Counted from the stretch's first letter, positions 48,606 to 58,049 are shown. The stretch: 64,000 bases of DNA from Dyella flava (GCF_016904955.1 NZ_JADIKE010000037.1:186001-250000); one strand, 5' to 3'. Numbers and translations: made by a program. The notes: a model not told the origin generated them from the sequence alone.

Positions 48606-50507
48606 TCAGCGCCGCGTCTCGGCCTCCAGGCGCTCGATGAAGCTGGCAAGCGGCATGCTGCCCAGGTCTTCGCCGGAACGCGTACGCACAGAAACCGAGC
48701 CCGACTCCCTTTCGCGATCACCGACCACAAGCAGGTAGGGAACTTTCTGCAGCGTATGTTCGCGGATTTTATAGCCGACCTTTTCGTTGCGCAAATCCGC
48801 CTTCACGCGGAAACCTTTGTCGACAAGGGCTTGCGTCACCTGACGGACATAGTCGGCCTGCGCATCCGTAATGCTGAAGACCTGTGCCTGCACCGGCGCA
48901 AGCCATGCCGGCAGGTTGCCTGCGTGGTGTTCGATCAGGATGCCGATGAAGCGCTCCATCGAACCCACGATGGCCCGGTGCAGCATCACCGGATGCCTGC
49001 GCTGGCTGTGCTCATCCACGTATTCGGCGCCGAGACGCACCGGCATCATGAAATCGACCTGCATCGTACCGACCTGCCAGGCTCGACCAATGGAATCCTT
49101 CATGTGGTATTCGATCTTCGGCCCATAGAAAGCGCCCTCGCCCGGCAGCTCTTCCCATTGCACACCGGCCGAGTGCAGTGCGGCGCGCAACGCATCCTCG
49201 GCGCGATCCCACACCTCATCGCTGCCAATGCGCTTGTCCGGGCGCAGGGCGATCTTCAGTGCGATGTCGTCGAAGCCGAAATCCGCATACACCTTCATGG
49301 CCTGCTGGTGGAACGCCGTCACTTCGGATTCGATCTGATCTTCCGTACAGAAGACGTGACCGTCGTCCTGCGTGAAGGCGCGCACGCGCATGATGCCGTG
49401 CAAGGCACCCGAAGGTTCGTTGCGATGGCAGCCGCCGAATTCGCCATAGCGGATCGGCAGGTCGCGGTAGCTGTGCAGATCCGTGTTGTAGATCTGTACG
49501 TGACCAGGACAGTTCATCGGCTTCAGCGCGTACGTGCGCTTTTCCGATTCCGTGAAGAACATGTTTTCCTGGTAGTTGTCCCAGTGGCCGGATTTTTTCC
49601 ACAGACTCACGTCCATGATCTGCGGACCGCGCACTTCCTGGTAACCGCTGCTGCGGTACACACCACGCACGTACTGCTCCACCGCCTGCCAGATGGCCCA
49701 GCCGTTCGGATGCCAGAACACCATGCCCGGCGCTTCTTCCTGCTGATGGAACAGGTCCAGCGCCTTGCCAATCTTGCGGTGATCGCGCTTCTCGGCTTCT
49801 TCCAGCTGATGCAGATGCGCCTTGAGATCCTTGTCGTTCAACCACGCCGTGCCGTAGATGCGCGTGAGCATCGCGTTGTTGGAATCGCCACGCCAATAGG
49901 CGCCGGCAACCTTCATCAATTTGAAGGCGCGCAGCTTGCTCGTGTTCGGTACATGCGGGCCGCGACAGAGATCCGTGAATTCACCCTGCGTGTATAGCGA
50001 CAGCTCTTCGTTGGCCGGAATGCTTTCGATGATCTCGGCCTTGTATTCCTCGCCGAGGCCGCGGAAGAACGTCACTGCGTCGTCGCGTGATTTCACGCTA
50101 CGCGTCACCGGCAGCTGTTCCTTGACGATCTTTTCCATCTCGGCTTCGATCTTCAGCAGATCGTCGGGCGTGAACGGCCGTTCGTAGGCGAAGTCGTAAT
50201 AGAAGCCATTATCGATCACCGGACCAATCGTGACCTGCGCACCTGGATACAACCGCTGCACCGCCTGTGCGAGCAAGTGCGCCGTGGAATGACGCAGGAT
50301 CTCCAGCGCCTCGGGGCTTTTTTCCGTGATGATTTCGAGGCTGGCGTTATGGTCAATCGGGAAGCTGGCATCCACCAGCTTGCCGTTCACCTTGCCGGCC
50401 AGGGTGGCCTTGGCCAGGCCGGCGCCTATGGAGGCGGCCACATCCTGCACCGTAACGGAATGGTCAAAGGGGCGCTTGCTGCCGTCGGGGAGCGTGATTT
50501 CGATCAT
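48606..50507 (-). CDS. thrS: Threonine--tRNA ligase
   Basis: Class II synthetase of 633 aa. From ATG 50507 ([19 protein letters not shown]): TGS domain, editing domain with H73xxxH77 ([12 protein letters not shown]), catalytic core with [13 protein letters not shown] (zinc Cys), [19 protein letters not shown], and C-terminal anticodon-binding domain ending [14 protein letters not shown]. An upstream continuation of the frame to 50606 runs through the attenuator and is not credible. It heads the thrS-infC-rpmI-rplT-pheST-ihfA block. Expression appears to be set by the leader upstream (see the leader peptide and terminator entries), unlike E. coli thrS, which uses translational autorepression. 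Confidence 0.97.
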   Translation of the reverse strand: MIEITLPDGSKRPFDHSVTVQDVAASIGAGLAKATLAGKVNGKLVDASFPIDHNASLEIITEKSPEALEILRHSTAHLLAQAVQRLYPGAQVTIGPVIDNGFYYDFAYERPFTPDDLLKIEAEMEKIVKEQLPVTRSVKSRDDAVTFFRGLGEEYKAEIIESIPANEELSLYTQGEFTDLCRGPHVPNTSKLRAFKLMKVAGAYWRGDSNNAMLTRIYGTAWLNDKDLKAHLHQLEEAEKRDHRKIGKALDLFHQQEEAPGMVFWHPNGWAIWQAVEQYVRGVYRSSGYQEVRGPQIMDVSLWKKSGHWDNYQENMFFTESEKRTYALKPMNCPGHVQIYNTDLHSYRDLPIRYGEFGGCHRNEPSGALHGIMRVRAFTQDDGHVFCTEDQIESEVTAFHQQAMKVYADFGFDDIALKIALRPDKRIGSDEVWDRAEDALRAALHSAGVQWEELPGEGAFYGPKIEYHMKDSIGRAWQVGTMQVDFMMPVRLGAEYVDEHSQRRHPVMLHRAIVGSMERFIGILIEHHAGNLPAWLAPVQAQVFSITDAQADYVRQVTQALVDKGFRVKADLRNEKVGYKIREHTLQKVPYLLVVGDRERESGSVSVRTRSGEDLGSMPLASFIERLEAETRR

Positions 50508-50521
50508 CGGGACATTTCTCT

Positions 50522-50552
50522 GAAAACAAAAAAGGGCGCCACGCGCCCTTTT
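50522..50552 (-). terminator. Attenuator terminator in the thrS leader
   Basis: Minus strand AAAAGGGCGC-GTG-GCGCCCTTTTTT followed by GTTTTC: a 6-bp GC stem extended by A-T pairs with a T-run, ending about 15-20 bp before the thrS ATG. As it precedes the gene it must be conditional. Bases 50544-50537 (GCGTGGCG) can pair instead with 50571-50564. Confidence 0.85.
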
Positions 50553-50563
50553 GGAAGACCAAG

Positions 50564-50571
50564 GCGTGGCG
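50564..50571 (-). promoter_or_regulatory. Antiterminator segment of the thrS leader
   Basis: CGCCACGC pairs over all eight bases (7 GC, 1 AT) with GCGTGGCG in the loop and 3' arm of the terminator. It starts three bases after the leader-peptide stop codon, where a terminating ribosome would cover it but a ribosome paused at the Thr codons would not. Confidence 0.7.
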
Positions 50572-50574
50572 TGA

Positions 50575-50637
50575 TCAGTGTTGGTAGCAGGTAGTTGCCA
50601 TGTCACACACTCGACCGGCGCCTTCGGCGCGGGCCAC
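50575..50637 (-). CDS. Threonine leader peptide of thrS (20 codons)
   Basis: Short frame from GTG 50637 to TGA 50575, with GGAG five bases before the start. The product ends MATTCYQH; codons 15 and 16 are ACT ACC (Thr-Thr). An internal ATG at codon 13 could also start it. The predicted action: with charged tRNA-Thr the ribosome reaches the stop and hides the antiterminator segment, so the terminator forms; when tRNA-Thr is uncharged it pauses at Thr15-Thr16, the segment stays free, and thrS is read. The peptide itself is not expected to have a function. Confidence 0.7.
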   Translation of the reverse strand: MARAEGAGRVCDMATTCYQH

Positions 50638-50664
50638 CTTGTCTCCGCAATACTAAGAAGCGCA

Positions 50665-50693
50665 ACGCTAGATCAGGACGTTCCCAGTGTCAA
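50665..50693 (-). promoter_or_regulatory. thrS operon promoter
   Basis: Perfect TTGACA (50693-50688), 17 bp, TAGCGT (50670-50665) on the minus strand; the transcript would begin about 20 bases before the leader-peptide start. Confidence 0.65.
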
Positions 50694-50832
50694 TTCAACC
50701 GTTACAATGCCGCGCAACAAACCCTGTCGTCCCGGCGCAGACCTGAACTCGGCGTCTTACCCGATAAATAAAAGACACCAGGCCCCGGCTACCGCCGGAC
50801 GACAGCTTCAGGAACACTTCCAGGATAATTCG

Positions 50833-51843
50833 ATGCGCATTCTCGTCACCGGTTCGGCTGGCTTTGTCGGCGCTGCCCTAACGGAACGTCTGCTGGCCCG
50901 TGGCGACCAAGTGCTCGGCATCGACAATCACAACGATTATTACGACCCGACTCTGAAAGAAGCTCGCCTGGCGCGATTTGCTTCGCATCCCGGCTATACG
51001 CACCTGCGCGTGGACCTGGCCGACGCCGAAGCAGTCCAGCGCGCCTTCCATGATTTCCAGCCCCAGCGCGTGGCCAATCTGGCCGCCCAGGCTGGCGTGC
51101 GCTATTCGTTGAAAAATCCGCAGGCGTACGTGCAGAGCAACCTGGTTGGCTTCGTGAACGTGCTGGAAGCCTGCCGTCACGGCAAGGTAGAGCATCTGGT
51201 GTATGCCTCGTCCAGCTCCGTCTACGGCGCCAATCGCAAGATGCCATTTGCCGTGGAGGACGCGGTCGACCATCCGGTCAGCCTGTACGCCGCGAGCAAG
51301 AAGGCCAACGAATTGATGGCGCACACGTATAGCCATCTGTATGGATTACCCACTACCGGGCTGCGTTTCTTCACTGTCTACGGCCCGTGGGGCCGACCGG
51401 ACATGTCGCCGATCCTGTTCGCCGATCGCATCGTGCGTGGTGAGCCGGTCGACGTATTCAACTACGGCAACCACAGCCGCGACTTCACTTACATCGACGA
51501 TATCGTCGAAGGCGTGATCCGCACCCTGGATCATGTCGCCCAGCCCGATCCTGGCTACGATCCGCTGCAACCCAATCCCGGCACATCGAATGCGCCTTAT
51601 CGCGTCTACAACATCGGCAACGATCAACCGGTGCAGCTGATGCGTTTTATCGAACTGATGGAACAAAACCTGGGACGCAGCGTCGAAAAACGCTTGCTGC
51701 CGATGCAGCCCGGCGATGTGCCCGATACCTGGGCAGATGTATCGGCACTGCGGCGCGATGTAGGTTACGCGCCGGGCACCAGCATCGAAGAAGGCGTGAA
51801 GCGCTTTGTTGCCTGGTATCGCGAATACCACAACATCGCCTGA
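50833..51843 (+). CDS. UDP-glucuronate 4-epimerase-like NAD-dependent epimerase
   Basis: Cytosolic extended short-chain dehydrogenase, 336 aa from ATG 50833 (MRILVTGSAGFVGAALTERL). NAD site TGSAGFVG, the GIDNHNDYYDPTLKEARL segment characteristic of UDP-glucuronate epimerases (CapI/LpsL group), catalytic Ser in YASSSSVYG and Tyr/Lys in YAASKKANE, then TTGLRFFTVYGPWGRPDM. It likely makes UDP-galacturonate for LPS or exopolysaccharide. No other polysaccharide gene is next to it, so substrate is judged by motif only. Divergent from thrS. Confidence 0.85.
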   Translation: MRILVTGSAGFVGAALTERLLARGDQVLGIDNHNDYYDPTLKEARLARFASHPGYTHLRVDLADAEAVQRAFHDFQPQRVANLAAQAGVRYSLKNPQAYVQSNLVGFVNVLEACRHGKVEHLVYASSSSVYGANRKMPFAVEDAVDHPVSLYAASKKANELMAHTYSHLYGLPTTGLRFFTVYGPWGRPDMSPILFADRIVRGEPVDVFNYGNHSRDFTYIDDIVEGVIRTLDHVAQPDPGYDPLQPNPGTSNAPYRVYNIGNDQPVQLMRFIELMEQNLGRSVEKRLLPMQPGDVPDTWADVSALRRDVGYAPGTSIEEGVKRFVAWYREYHNIA

Positions 51844-51850
51844 GACCAAC

Positions 51851-51933
51851 GTAGGTTGGGTTAGCGCAGCGTAACCCAACGGAATTCGATCGAAGCGACA
51901 AACATCGTTGGGTTACGCGCTAACCCAACCTAC
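51851..51933. repeat. Inverted repeat GTAGGTTGGGTTAGCGC after the epimerase gene
   Basis: Arms GTAGGTTGGGTTAGCGC and GCGCTAACCCAACCTAC frame about 50 bp that also carry GCGTAACCCAACG and CGTTGGGTTACGC, a second nested pair. The same GGGTTAGCGCAGCGTAACCC word occurs near 28578. Placed between convergent genes; likely also stops transcription. Confidence 0.8.
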
Positions 51934-51966
51934 CCGACCTACGTCAATCCACGTCGGGCATGAAGC

Positions 51967-52419
51967 TCAGAACGGCTTGGCGATCGCCAGGAAGATCACG
52001 CCGAGCAGCAGCAGCACCGGCAGCTCATTGAGCAAGCGCAAGGTACGTGCCGGCGGCAAGGCTCCGCCCTTCACGCTGCGCTTCACCAGTCGACCGCTCC
52101 ATACGAAATAGATGAGCAGCAACACGACCAGCCCAAGCTTGGCGTGCAACCATCCCATCTCGCCCCAGTGCGGCAGAAAACTCGGGAAGATGTGCCATCC
52201 AAGCCAAAGCGTCAGGCCGAACAGAAAGGCGATGCCGAACATCATGTGCCCGAATCGATACAGGCGCAGGCCCATCAGCTCCAGCCTTGCCTTCACTGCA
52301 GGTTCGGCACCCGCCTCGGCGATATTCACCAGGATCCGCGGCAGGTAAAACACCGCGGCAACCCACGCCATGACAAACAGGACATGCAGACTCTTGATCC
52401 AGACATAGGCGTCGACCAT
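51967..52419 (-). CDS. HemJ/CopD-like membrane protein, candidate protoporphyrinogen oxidase
   Basis: 150-aa inner-membrane protein with four hydrophobic segments, from ATG 52419 (MVDAYVWIKSLHVLFVMAWV). The pattern YVWIKSLHVLFVMAWVAAVF, FYLPRILV, LRLYRFGHMMFG, GWLHAKLGLVVLLLIY, RLLNELPVLLLLGVIF and the terminal AKPF fits the HemJ (UPF0093) family, which oxidises protoporphyrinogen IX in bacteria lacking HemG/HemY. CopD-type copper proteins are related and cannot be excluded. Single gene, convergent with the epimerase gene. Confidence 0.65.
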   Translation of the reverse strand: MVDAYVWIKSLHVLFVMAWVAAVFYLPRILVNIAEAGAEPAVKARLELMGLRLYRFGHMMFGIAFLFGLTLWLGWHIFPSFLPHWGEMGWLHAKLGLVVLLLIYFVWSGRLVKRSVKGGALPPARTLRLLNELPVLLLLGVIFLAIAKPF

Positions 52420-52842
52420 GGCGATTCCGGGCAGCAAGGATGAACTGCACGATAGTACGTTGATCCGCTGCCGTCGTCAGCGCTTGCGACTACGCGTCAC
52501 ACAAGCGGCAACTTCACTACAGTGTCCATCATCGTTGCATGTCGCTTGCAATAGTGCCGTCAACGACCATGCTCGCTGCAAGCCGCGAAGTACTCTTGAG
52601 CTGCTTCTTTGCTGGCTCACGCTTGAAATACGGAATCACATCCACTGCCTGGATGGTCTGCCCGATGGTCGACACCTGAGATTTGCCGGGACATTGGCCG
52701 GCTAGATGACAGCGAATTTTTTGGCCCCATTGAGCGTCATTTGGGCAATAAAAAACCGCCCCTGCTACAGGACGGTTTTTCGTATCTTCGTCTGCTCGCC
52801 TTTCCAGATCGCGCTGTACTCGGGCCAAGGCGTTGATTTAAT
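52420..52842. other. Gap downstream of tRNA-Val, no confident gene
   Basis: A 99-codon minus-strand frame (52529-52828) crosses the tRNA terminator and shows no known feature. The only clear element is the terminator at 52747-52780. The right part presumably carries upstream sequence of the HemJ-like gene. Confidence 0.6.
52747..52780 (-). terminator. Intrinsic terminator of tRNA-Val
   Basis: Minus strand AAAAACCGTCCTG-TAG-CAGGGGCGGTTTTTT: stem with a one-base bulge and T-run, 63 bp after the tRNA 3' end. Confidence 0.8.
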
Positions 52843-52917
52843 TGGTGGGCGGTACAAGGATCGAACTTGTGACCCCTTCCATGTCAAGGAAGTGCTCTAC
52901 CGCTGAGCTAACCGCCC
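52843..52917 (-). tRNA. tRNA-Val (anticodon GAC)
   Basis: 75 nt with encoded CCA. Acceptor GGGCGGT/ACCGCCC, D-arm AGCTCAGCGGTAGAGC, anticodon loop TTGACAT within CTTCC/GGAAG giving GAC, T-arm ending GTTCGATCCTTGT. All stems pair. Confidence 0.97.
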
Positions 52918-52928
52918 AAGAGCAGCGC

Positions 52929-52957
52929 AGTATACGGTAAGGCGCGAGGGCTGAAAA
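52929..52957 (-). promoter_or_regulatory. tRNA-Val promoter
   Basis: TTTTCA (52957-52952), 17 bp, TATACT (52934-52929) on the minus strand, 12 bp before the tRNA and just after the uvrB stop. Confidence 0.65.
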
Positions 52958-52965
52958 GGCTTTGC

Positions 52966-54999
52966 CTAGCGGACGGCCTTCTCGCGGAGCTGATGGATCT
53001 GGTCGCGCAGGCGGGCAGCCTCCTCGAATTCCAGGTTTTCCGCGTGCTTGCGCATCTCCGCCTCCAGCCGCTTGATCAGCGTCGAAGCCTGGTCCGCACT
53101 GAGCGCGGCGTAGCCAGCCGCTTCCTCGGCCACCGCGACAGCGCCCCGGCCCCGTGTCGATTTGCTGCGGCCACGGCCTGGCGCTTCGCTACGGGCGCCT
53201 TCCATGATGTCGGTGATCCGGCGCACCACCGACTTGGGCGTGATGCCGTGAGCGGCGTTCCAGGCGACCTGCTTTTCGCGACGACGGGCGGTTTCGTCCA
53301 TCGCCGCCTGCATCGAGCGAGTGATCTCATCGGCGTACAGAATCGCCCTGCCGCGCACATTGCGAGCCGCACGGCCGATGGTCTGGATGAGCGAGCCGGT
53401 GGAACGCAGGAAGCCTTCCTTATCGGCATCGAGGATGGCCACCAGCGACACCTCGGGCATGTCCAGGCCCTCCCGCAGCAGGTTGATGCCGACCAGCACA
53501 TCGAATTCGCCCAGGCGCAGGTCGCGGATGATTTCCACCCGCTCCACCGTTTCGATATCCGAGTGCAGATAGCGCACTTTCACATCGTGTTCGCTGAGGT
53601 ACTCGGTGAGGTTTTCCGCCATGCGTTTGGTGAGCGTGGTGACCAGTACGCGGTCCCCCATCGCAATACGCCTCTTGGCCTCGCCCAGCAGATCATCAAC
53701 CTGGGTCCGCACGGGCCGCACTTCCACTTCCGGATCGACCAAGCCGGTGGGACGCACCACCAGCTCGACCACCGCATCGCCGGATTTTTCCAACTCGTAA
53801 GGCCGCGGCGTGGCCGAAACATAGATCGAACGCGGCGCGCGGCGCTCGAATTCCTCGAAACGCAGCGGGCGATTGTCCATCGCCGACGGAAGCCGAAACC
53901 CGAATTCCACCAGGGTCTCCTTGCGTGAGCGGTCGCCTTTGTACATCGCGCCCAGCTGCGGGATCGTCACGTGCGATTCGTCCACGACCAGCAATGCATC
54001 CGGCGGCAGGTAGTCGAACAGCGTCGGCGGCGGTTCGCCCGGCGCACGACGAGTGAGATGCCGCGAGTAATTTTCGATGCCCTGGCAGTAGCCGACCTCG
54101 GCCATCATCTCCACGTCGAAGCGCGTGCGCTGATCCAGGCGCTGAGCTTCGACCAGGCGATTTTCCTTGTACAGGTATTCCAGGCGATCCTTCAGTTCTT
54201 CCTTGATCGTGTCGATGGCGTTGAGCACGCTCTCGCGCGTACTGGCGTAATGCGTACGCGGATAGACGGTATAGCGCGGCACCTTGCGGATGGTTTCACC
54301 GGTCAGCGGATCGAACAGCGAGAGATTTTCCACTTCGCCGTCGAACAGTTCGATGCGCAGCGCCTCGGTTTCTGATTCGGCGGGAAACACATCGATGATT
54401 TCGCCGCGCACGCGATAGGTGCCGCGCCGCAGTTCCATCTCGTTGCGGGTGTACTGCAATTCCGTGAGTTGCCGAATCAGCGCGCGCTGCTCGATCCGTT
54501 CACCGCGCGCCAGGATCAGGCGCAACGAAAGGTAGTCTTCCGGATCACCCAGGCCGTAAATGGCGGACACCGTGGCAACAATCAGCGCATCCTTGCGTGA
54601 CAGCAGCGCCTTGGTCGCAGCCAGCCGCATCTGCTCGATGTGCTCGTTGATCGAGGCGTCCTTCTCGATATAGGTATCGGATGCCACGACGTAGGCTTCC
54701 GGCTGGTAGTAGTCGTAATAGCTGACGAAATACTCCACCGCATTGTGCGGAAAGAATTCCTTGAACTCGCCATACAACTGCGCCGCGAGTGTCTTGTTCG
54801 GCGCCAGCACGATAGTGGGACGCTGCACCTGCGCAACGACGTTCGCGATGGTGAAGGTCTTGCCCGAGCCCGTCACACCCAGCAAGGTCTGCGCCGCCAG
54901 GCCAGCGTCGAAGCCTTCGACCAGGCGCTTGATCGCCTCAGGCTGATCGCCGGAGGGTTGGTAGTCGGAGACGAGTTCGAAGCGGTCGCGATCGGTCAT
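52966..54999 (-). CDS. uvrB: Excinuclease ABC subunit UvrB
   Basis: Damage-verifying helicase of nucleotide excision repair, 677 aa. Walker A GVTGSGKT with Lys47, the damage-probing beta-hairpin [15 protein letters not shown]-like Walker B VVDESHV, helicase motifs [15 protein letters not shown] and [28 protein letters not shown], and a C-terminal UVR motif ([20 protein letters not shown]) that contacts UvrC. The start [20 protein letters not shown] is well conserved. Single gene; tRNA-Val follows. In many bacteria SOS-regulated, but no clear LexA box was found. Confidence 0.98.
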   Translation of the reverse strand: MTDRDRFELVSDYQPSGDQPEAIKRLVEGFDAGLAAQTLLGVTGSGKTFTIANVVAQVQRPTIVLAPNKTLAAQLYGEFKEFFPHNAVEYFVSYYDYYQPEAYVVASDTYIEKDASINEHIEQMRLAATKALLSRKDALIVATVSAIYGLGDPEDYLSLRLILARGERIEQRALIRQLTELQYTRNEMELRRGTYRVRGEIIDVFPAESETEALRIELFDGEVENLSLFDPLTGETIRKVPRYTVYPRTHYASTRESVLNAIDTIKEELKDRLEYLYKENRLVEAQRLDQRTRFDVEMMAEVGYCQGIENYSRHLTRRAPGEPPPTLFDYLPPDALLVVDESHVTIPQLGAMYKGDRSRKETLVEFGFRLPSAMDNRPLRFEEFERRAPRSIYVSATPRPYELEKSGDAVVELVVRPTGLVDPEVEVRPVRTQVDDLLGEAKRRIAMGDRVLVTTLTKRMAENLTEYLSEHDVKVRYLHSDIETVERVEIIRDLRLGEFDVLVGINLLREGLDMPEVSLVAILDADKEGFLRSTGSLIQTIGRAARNVRGRAILYADEITRSMQAAMDETARRREKQVAWNAAHGITPKSVVRRITDIMEGARSEAPGRGRSKSTRGRGAVAVAEEAAGYAALSADQASTLIKRLEAEMRKHAENLEFEEAARLRDQIHQLREKAVR

Positions 55000-55119
55000 T
55001 GGCTTAGTCTGTGGGCTCAGGCAGGTATTTTAAATGACGGCTGCTGACACGGCCTGTCAGCAACGCCTGACCAGCGGCACGCCCGGAAGCTACTGGGATC
55101 GCCGGCCAACCGGCTTAGC

Positions 55120-55689
55120 ATGACTGACATGAAGTCGTGGACCGCCCAATCGCCATTTCGGCGCATGCCAGACGGTTTTGGGCTGATCGAGCAGATCGTG
55201 TCCATGGTCGTACTCGCTGTGCTCACCATCATCGCCATCCCATCCTTCCGGCATCTGATAGACCAGCAGACACTACGCCAGGCACAGATGGATTACATTG
55301 CCGCCCTGCAGCACGCGCACGATCTGGCCGTGAATGAGCAAGTCCGCGTGGTGTTTTGTCCCAGCAGCAACGCATTGACCTGCAACAACGCCGCATGGAA
55401 CAACGGCTGGTTGATCGGACATGATCCGGAAAACAAGGGGCGACCCGTGGGTGCTCCGCTGTATGTGGGCGGCAAGTACTCCAGCCGACTGAACATCATT
55501 GGCAGCGATAGCAAAAAGAGCGTGCGGTTTCAGCCGGATGGCACGGTGGGGGCCAGCAATCAGACATTGTTTATCTGTTTGCGTGGCGATGATTCGCATG
55601 CACTGAAGGTGGTGGTGGCGAGGCGCGGCCGTATACGAGGAGAAGTTGCCAGTCCGGTCGATGCAGCGGCGTGTGCGGGATTGGATTAA
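55120..55689 (+). CDS. GspH/FimT-type pseudopilin
   Basis: 189-aa type IV pilin-like protein, probably a minor pilin or pseudopilin at the inner membrane. The prepilin cleavage site lies in DGFGLIEQ, with Glu at position +5, followed by a hydrophobic helix IVSMVVLAVLTIIAIPSF. The rest fits the GspH/FimT fold: LRQAQMDYIAALQHAHDLAV, then RVVFCPSS, a DGTVGASNQTLFICL strand and a C-terminal Cys. GFGLIE in place of GFTLIE and the polar segment around Gln/Ser are slightly atypical. Start at ATG 55120 or 55129. No other pilus genes adjoin it; orphan fimT genes are frequent in this order. Confidence 0.85.
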   Translation: MTDMKSWTAQSPFRRMPDGFGLIEQIVSMVVLAVLTIIAIPSFRHLIDQQTLRQAQMDYIAALQHAHDLAVNEQVRVVFCPSSNALTCNNAAWNNGWLIGHDPENKGRPVGAPLYVGGKYSSRLNIIGSDSKKSVRFQPDGTVGASNQTLFICLRGDDSHALKVVVARRGRIRGEVASPVDAAACAGLD

Positions 55690-55813
55690 GCGGGGCGCCA
55701 TCCGCCAGTACCTGTTACCTCAAGGACGTCCGGGCGCGGCGAGCTTTGTGCAAAAGACGCTGGGGCCGGCCTTCGCCGGGGCGACGGATGCGTTCATGGC
55801 GAAATGGCAATCA

Positions 55814-56317
55814 TCAGAGCAACACCGGCCGATCCGGTAATTCATCCGGCCGGGCCTTGCCATGACTCGGAAAATGCTTCGTCAGCAACGTATGCACTTC
55901 GGTAATGCCGTGCAACGCACCGGCACGCCATTGTCCGGCAGCAAAGCATTCCTGCATCCCCTTGCAAATCGATGCCCACTCTTCCGGCTTCACCCGTCGC
56001 GCAATGCCGCGATCGGCAACGATTTCGATACGGTGCTCGGCCATCAGCAGATACAGCAGCACGCCGCAGTTGTGTTCGGTATCCCATACACCGAGTTGGC
56101 CAAACACCTGCCGTGCACGCGTCTGCGCGTCCAGCCCCGACCACACTGCCAATGGTGCAAGGCGCGATTCGATGGCGAAGCGCACCTCACCCAGATGCGT
56201 GTGTTCGCCATCCGCGATCGCGGCGGTCATATCGTCGAGCAGCTCGGACGGAAAGCGCCGATGCAACTGGAACCAGCCATCGAACAGGTTTGCAACCAGG
56301 CGTTGGGATGTGGACAT
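55814..56317 (-). CDS. TPM-domain protein (soluble)
   Basis: 167 aa from ATG 56317 (MSTSQRLVANLFDGWFQLHR); the longer frame upstream is the shadow of the Gly-rich tail of the neighbouring gene. The core (FAIESRLAPLAVWSGLDAQT, ARQVFGQLGVWDTEHNCGVL, LYLLMAEHRIEIVADRGI) is the TPM (TLP18.3/Psb32/MOLO-1) fold without signal peptide or membrane helix. Its start comes one base after the stop of the membrane TPM gene, so the two are coupled. Third gene of the lemA cluster; biochemical role unknown. Confidence 0.85.
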   Translation of the reverse strand: MSTSQRLVANLFDGWFQLHRRFPSELLDDMTAAIADGEHTHLGEVRFAIESRLAPLAVWSGLDAQTRARQVFGQLGVWDTEHNCGVLLYLLMAEHRIEIVADRGIARRVKPEEWASICKGMQECFAAGQWRAGALHGITEVHTLLTKHFPSHGKARPDELPDRPVLL

Positions 56318-56318
56318 A

Positions 56319-57215
56319 TCACCAGTTCCCCGAGGCGCCGCCGCCACCAAAGCTGCCACCGCCGCCGCTGAATCCGCCGCCTCCGCCGCCAAAGCCACCG
56401 CCACCACCGAAACCACCTCCGCCAAAACCGCCGCCACCGAAGCCGCCCCAGCCGCCTCCCCCGATGGAGCGGCCGATGCCGACCGGCAACAGCATCAGCA
56501 AGCCGCCGATGATTCCACCGAAAATGCCGACGCCCACGGATGCCAGCAGCCACAGCAATCCGCCCACCACGAAGCCGCCGAGCGGTGCACGCACCAGTGC
56601 CGGCGCCCGCCCGAAAATGCCGCGCATGAAGAGCACCGCGAAGATGGCCAGGAAAAACAGCCCTTGCAGATCAGGGCCGTGCCGCTCGACTTCGTTGCCA
56701 CGCACTGGCGGCGGCAACGGCTCGCCGCTGATCAATTGAGTCAGCGCACCCACGGCATCATGGATGCCGCCGACGTAATCGTTGACGCGAAACTTCGGCG
56801 CAATGTATTCGCGGATGATGCGCGCCGCGGCGGCATCGGGAATCGCTCCTTCCAGGCCGTAGCCCACTTCGATGCGCACCTGCCGATCATTCTTTGCAAT
56901 GAACAGCAGCACGCCGTCATCGACGCCTTTGCGGCCAAGCTTGTTCTGCTCGGCCACCCGCAGGGAGTAATCGTCGATATCGTCGGGCTGGGTGGTGCCC
57001 ACCATCAGCACCACCAGTTGCGCACCTTTCTGCTTTTCCAGATCGGTCAGTTGCGCATCCAGCTGGTTGATCTGCTGCGCCGTCAGCGTGCCGGTGAGAT
57101 CGGTGACGTGACGGCTGAGCGTTGGCACGGCCGGCAGATCATCGGCGTGCGATGTCCATGGCGACAGCAAGGCTATCGCCAGCACCAGCCATAGGCGCAC
57201 CCAGCGCCGGATCAT
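56319..57215 (-). CDS. TPM-domain membrane protein with glycine-rich tail (YgcG-like)
   Basis: 298 aa: signal peptide (MIRRWVRLWLVLAIALLS, cleavage after SHA), a periplasmic TPM domain (LTGTLTAQQINQLDAQLTDL, LVVLMVGTTQP, GVLLFIAKNDRQVRIEVGYG), two or more membrane helices after about residue 200, and a tail made almost only of Gly with Phe, Ser and Trp. This is the YgcG/TPM architecture. It follows lemA by 13 bp; LemA and TPM proteins occur together widely and are linked to envelope maintenance, though their function is not settled. The Gly-rich DNA is low in complexity and makes long shadow frames on the other strand. Confidence 0.9.
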   Translation of the reverse strand: MIRRWVRLWLVLAIALLSPWTSHADDLPAVPTLSRHVTDLTGTLTAQQINQLDAQLTDLEKQKGAQLVVLMVGTTQPDDIDDYSLRVAEQNKLGRKGVDDGVLLFIAKNDRQVRIEVGYGLEGAIPDAAAARIIREYIAPKFRVNDYVGGIHDAVGALTQLISGEPLPPPVRGNEVERHGPDLQGLFFLAIFAVLFMRGIFGRAPALVRAPLGGFVVGGLLWLLASVGVGIFGGIIGGLLMLLPVGIGRSIGGGGWGGFGGGGFGGGGFGGGGGFGGGGGGFSGGGGSFGGGGASGNW

Positions 57216-57228
57216 GATGCACGCCCTC

Positions 57229-57864
57229 TCAGTGCGCCGAAGCGGCCGGGGCCGGAGCAGGCTGCGACTGGGCCGGCGGCGCGTTGGTACCAAAATCGAC
57301 GGTCGGCGCGGTGGAAATGGCCTGTTCGTTCTCCACCGAGAAATTGGGTTTCGGCTGATAACCGAACATCTTGGCGGTGAGGTTGTTCGGGAACGTGCGG
57401 ATCATCGTGTTGTACTGCTGCACCGCCTGGATATAGCGGTTACGCGCCACGGTGATGCGATTCTCGGTGCCTTCCAGCTGCGCCTGCAAATTCTGGAACA
57501 GACCGTCCGCCTTCAGGTTCGGATAGTTCTCGCTGACCGACATCAAGCGCGACAGCGCGCTGCCCAACTGGCCTTGCGCCGCCTGGAACTTTGCCAGGGA
57601 TTGCGCGTCATCGGCATTAATCTGGATGCGGCCGACCTGCGAGCGGGCTTCCGTCACTTCGGTGAAGACTTTGTCTTCGTGCGCGGCATAGCCTTTAACC
57701 GTGTTCACCAGGTTGGGCACCAGGTCGGCGCGCCGCTGATATTGGTTAAGCACTTCGGACCATTGCGCCTTGACGGCCTCGTCCTGTTTCTGGATCGCGT
57801 TGTAACCGCAACCGGACAAAGCGGCGACCAGCAACATCAGCAGCAATACGCGGATGGTTTTCAT
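57229..57864 (-). CDS. LemA family lipoprotein
   Basis: 211 aa with a lipobox (LSGCGYN; Cys19 as anchor) rather than the plain membrane helix of some LemA proteins. The helical LemA core is clear: DEAVKAQWSEVLNQYQRRAD, LVPNLVNTVKGYAAHEDKVF, SVSENYPNLKADGLFQNLQ, ENRITVARNRYIQAVQQYN, and FGYQPKPNFSVENEQAIS near the end; the tail is Pro/Ala-rich. First gene of a three-gene unit with two TPM-domain genes. Confidence 0.93.
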   Translation of the reverse strand: MKTIRVLLLMLLVAALSGCGYNAIQKQDEAVKAQWSEVLNQYQRRADLVPNLVNTVKGYAAHEDKVFTEVTEARSQVGRIQINADDAQSLAKFQAAQGQLGSALSRLMSVSENYPNLKADGLFQNLQAQLEGTENRITVARNRYIQAVQQYNTMIRTFPNNLTAKMFGYQPKPNFSVENEQAISTAPTVDFGTNAPPAQSQPAPAPAASAH

Positions 57865-58049
57865 CGAGATGCTCCCTATCTAATGAGAGATCATTGCAGC
57901 ATCAGGATTACCCCGATGCAATCGCTTCGGACAGCAAACCGTGCTTGTCCTAGGCGCCAGGCATGCAGCGTCACACAAGCTGACGGCAAGCGGAGGATTT
58001 CTTCAGGTCCCGGCTCGACCCGCTTGCTGCCGAGTCGCGGCAGCTGCGG

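Noticed and set aside
47970..49997. 675-codon plus-strand frame opposite thrS and infC
   Set aside because: Antisense shadow of thrS; no start signal and no family features.
50508..50606. Longer thrS with 33 extra N-terminal residues
   Set aside because: The extension reads through the attenuator terminator and the leader peptide region; relatives start at MIEITLPDG.
52529..52828. 99-codon minus-strand frame below tRNA-Val
   Set aside because: Runs through the tRNA terminator and has no start signal or family match.
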